NCBI GenBank assembly: GCA_964498785.1
Contig: CAZCJL010000107.1
Location: forward strand, 1 to 24,875
DNA: 24,875 nt
Origin: Mariaggregatimicrobium sp964498785
Lineage (GTDB): Bacteria > Zhuqueibacterota > Zhuqueibacteria > Thermofontimicrobiales > Thiofontviventaceae
Reading direction: 5' to 3'
Made by a program: the position numbers and the translations under genes. Below, in pieces: positions 24,850 through 24,875 of the stretch (the first letter of the stretch is position 1; each line of letters opens with the position of its first letter). The notes beneath the pieces were generated by a model. That model saw nothing but the letters and a program-made list of their open reading frames with translations. It had not been told where the DNA came from and ran no database searches.

Positions 24850-24875
24850 TTTTTAGTGTCGGGATAACAAATTTT
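24822..24875. repeat. Terminal inverted repeat, right copy (54 bp)
   Basis: Exact reverse complement of bases 1-54. It truncates the beta-helix frame and supplies its stop codon. See the left copy for possible origins. Confidence 0.95.

Overview
The window is about 25 kb from a Gram-negative bacterium of the broad FCB-like group (Bacteroidota, Calditrichota, Ignavibacteria, KSB1 and relatives). The main pointers are a C-terminal type IX secretion (Por) sorting domain with a QNYPNPFN motif, an outer-membrane beta-barrel gene, several lipoproteins, and many secreted carbohydrate enzymes. No gene fixes the phylum. Every supported gene lies on the + strand. No rRNA, tRNA, CRISPR array or intact transposase was seen.

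Layout. (1) 1-1470 is a scarred edge: a 54-bp inverted repeat at the very end, the stranded N-terminal domain of an Mrr restriction enzyme, an intact RNA 2'-phosphotransferase (kptA), and a pseudogene carrying a sulfatase-type Tat leader. (2) 1488-12984 is a glycan-degradation region: a GH88/GH105-type unsaturated uronyl hydrolase, a GH63/MGH1-like lipoprotein, a URO-D/corrinoid methyltransferase-family protein followed by a ghost sulfatase tail, a DUF4038-like putative glycosidase, two Tat-exported formylglycine sulfatases and a GH2 glycosidase. Together they suggest stepwise breakdown of a sulfated, uronic-acid-containing polysaccharide of the ulvan or glycosaminoglycan kind. No SusC/SusD pair or polysaccharide lyase is present here. 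The gaps hold palindromic repeats, most strikingly a nine-hairpin cluster at 10740-11142. (3) 13124-13431 holds the remains of a HigBA-type toxin-antitoxin pair. (4) 13626-20505 is visibly more AT-rich. It holds a frameshifted SH3/TPR/beta-propeller type IX cargo protein, an outer-membrane barrel, and a lipoprotein with a caspase/gingipain-like His-Cys dyad. The last two form an operon, and the set is bracketed by two copies of a small gene of unknown function. (5) 20549-23765 has a near-consensus promoter, a sulfotransferase-glycosyltransferase fusion and an overlapping polysaccharide-deacetylase-like gene, probably making or decorating a sulfated surface glycan. (6) 23799-24849 is a promoter and a secreted beta-helix protein that runs into the inverted copy of the 54-bp end repeat.

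How the parts work together (inference): the cell seems both to strip sulfate and sugars from external sulfated glycans and to build its own sulfated glycan. Repeated gene remnants (mrr, sulfatase head, sulfatase tail, higBA, frameshifted cargo, truncated end gene) and intergenic palindromes mark this as a frequently rearranged accessory region, with a contig end or element end at each side.
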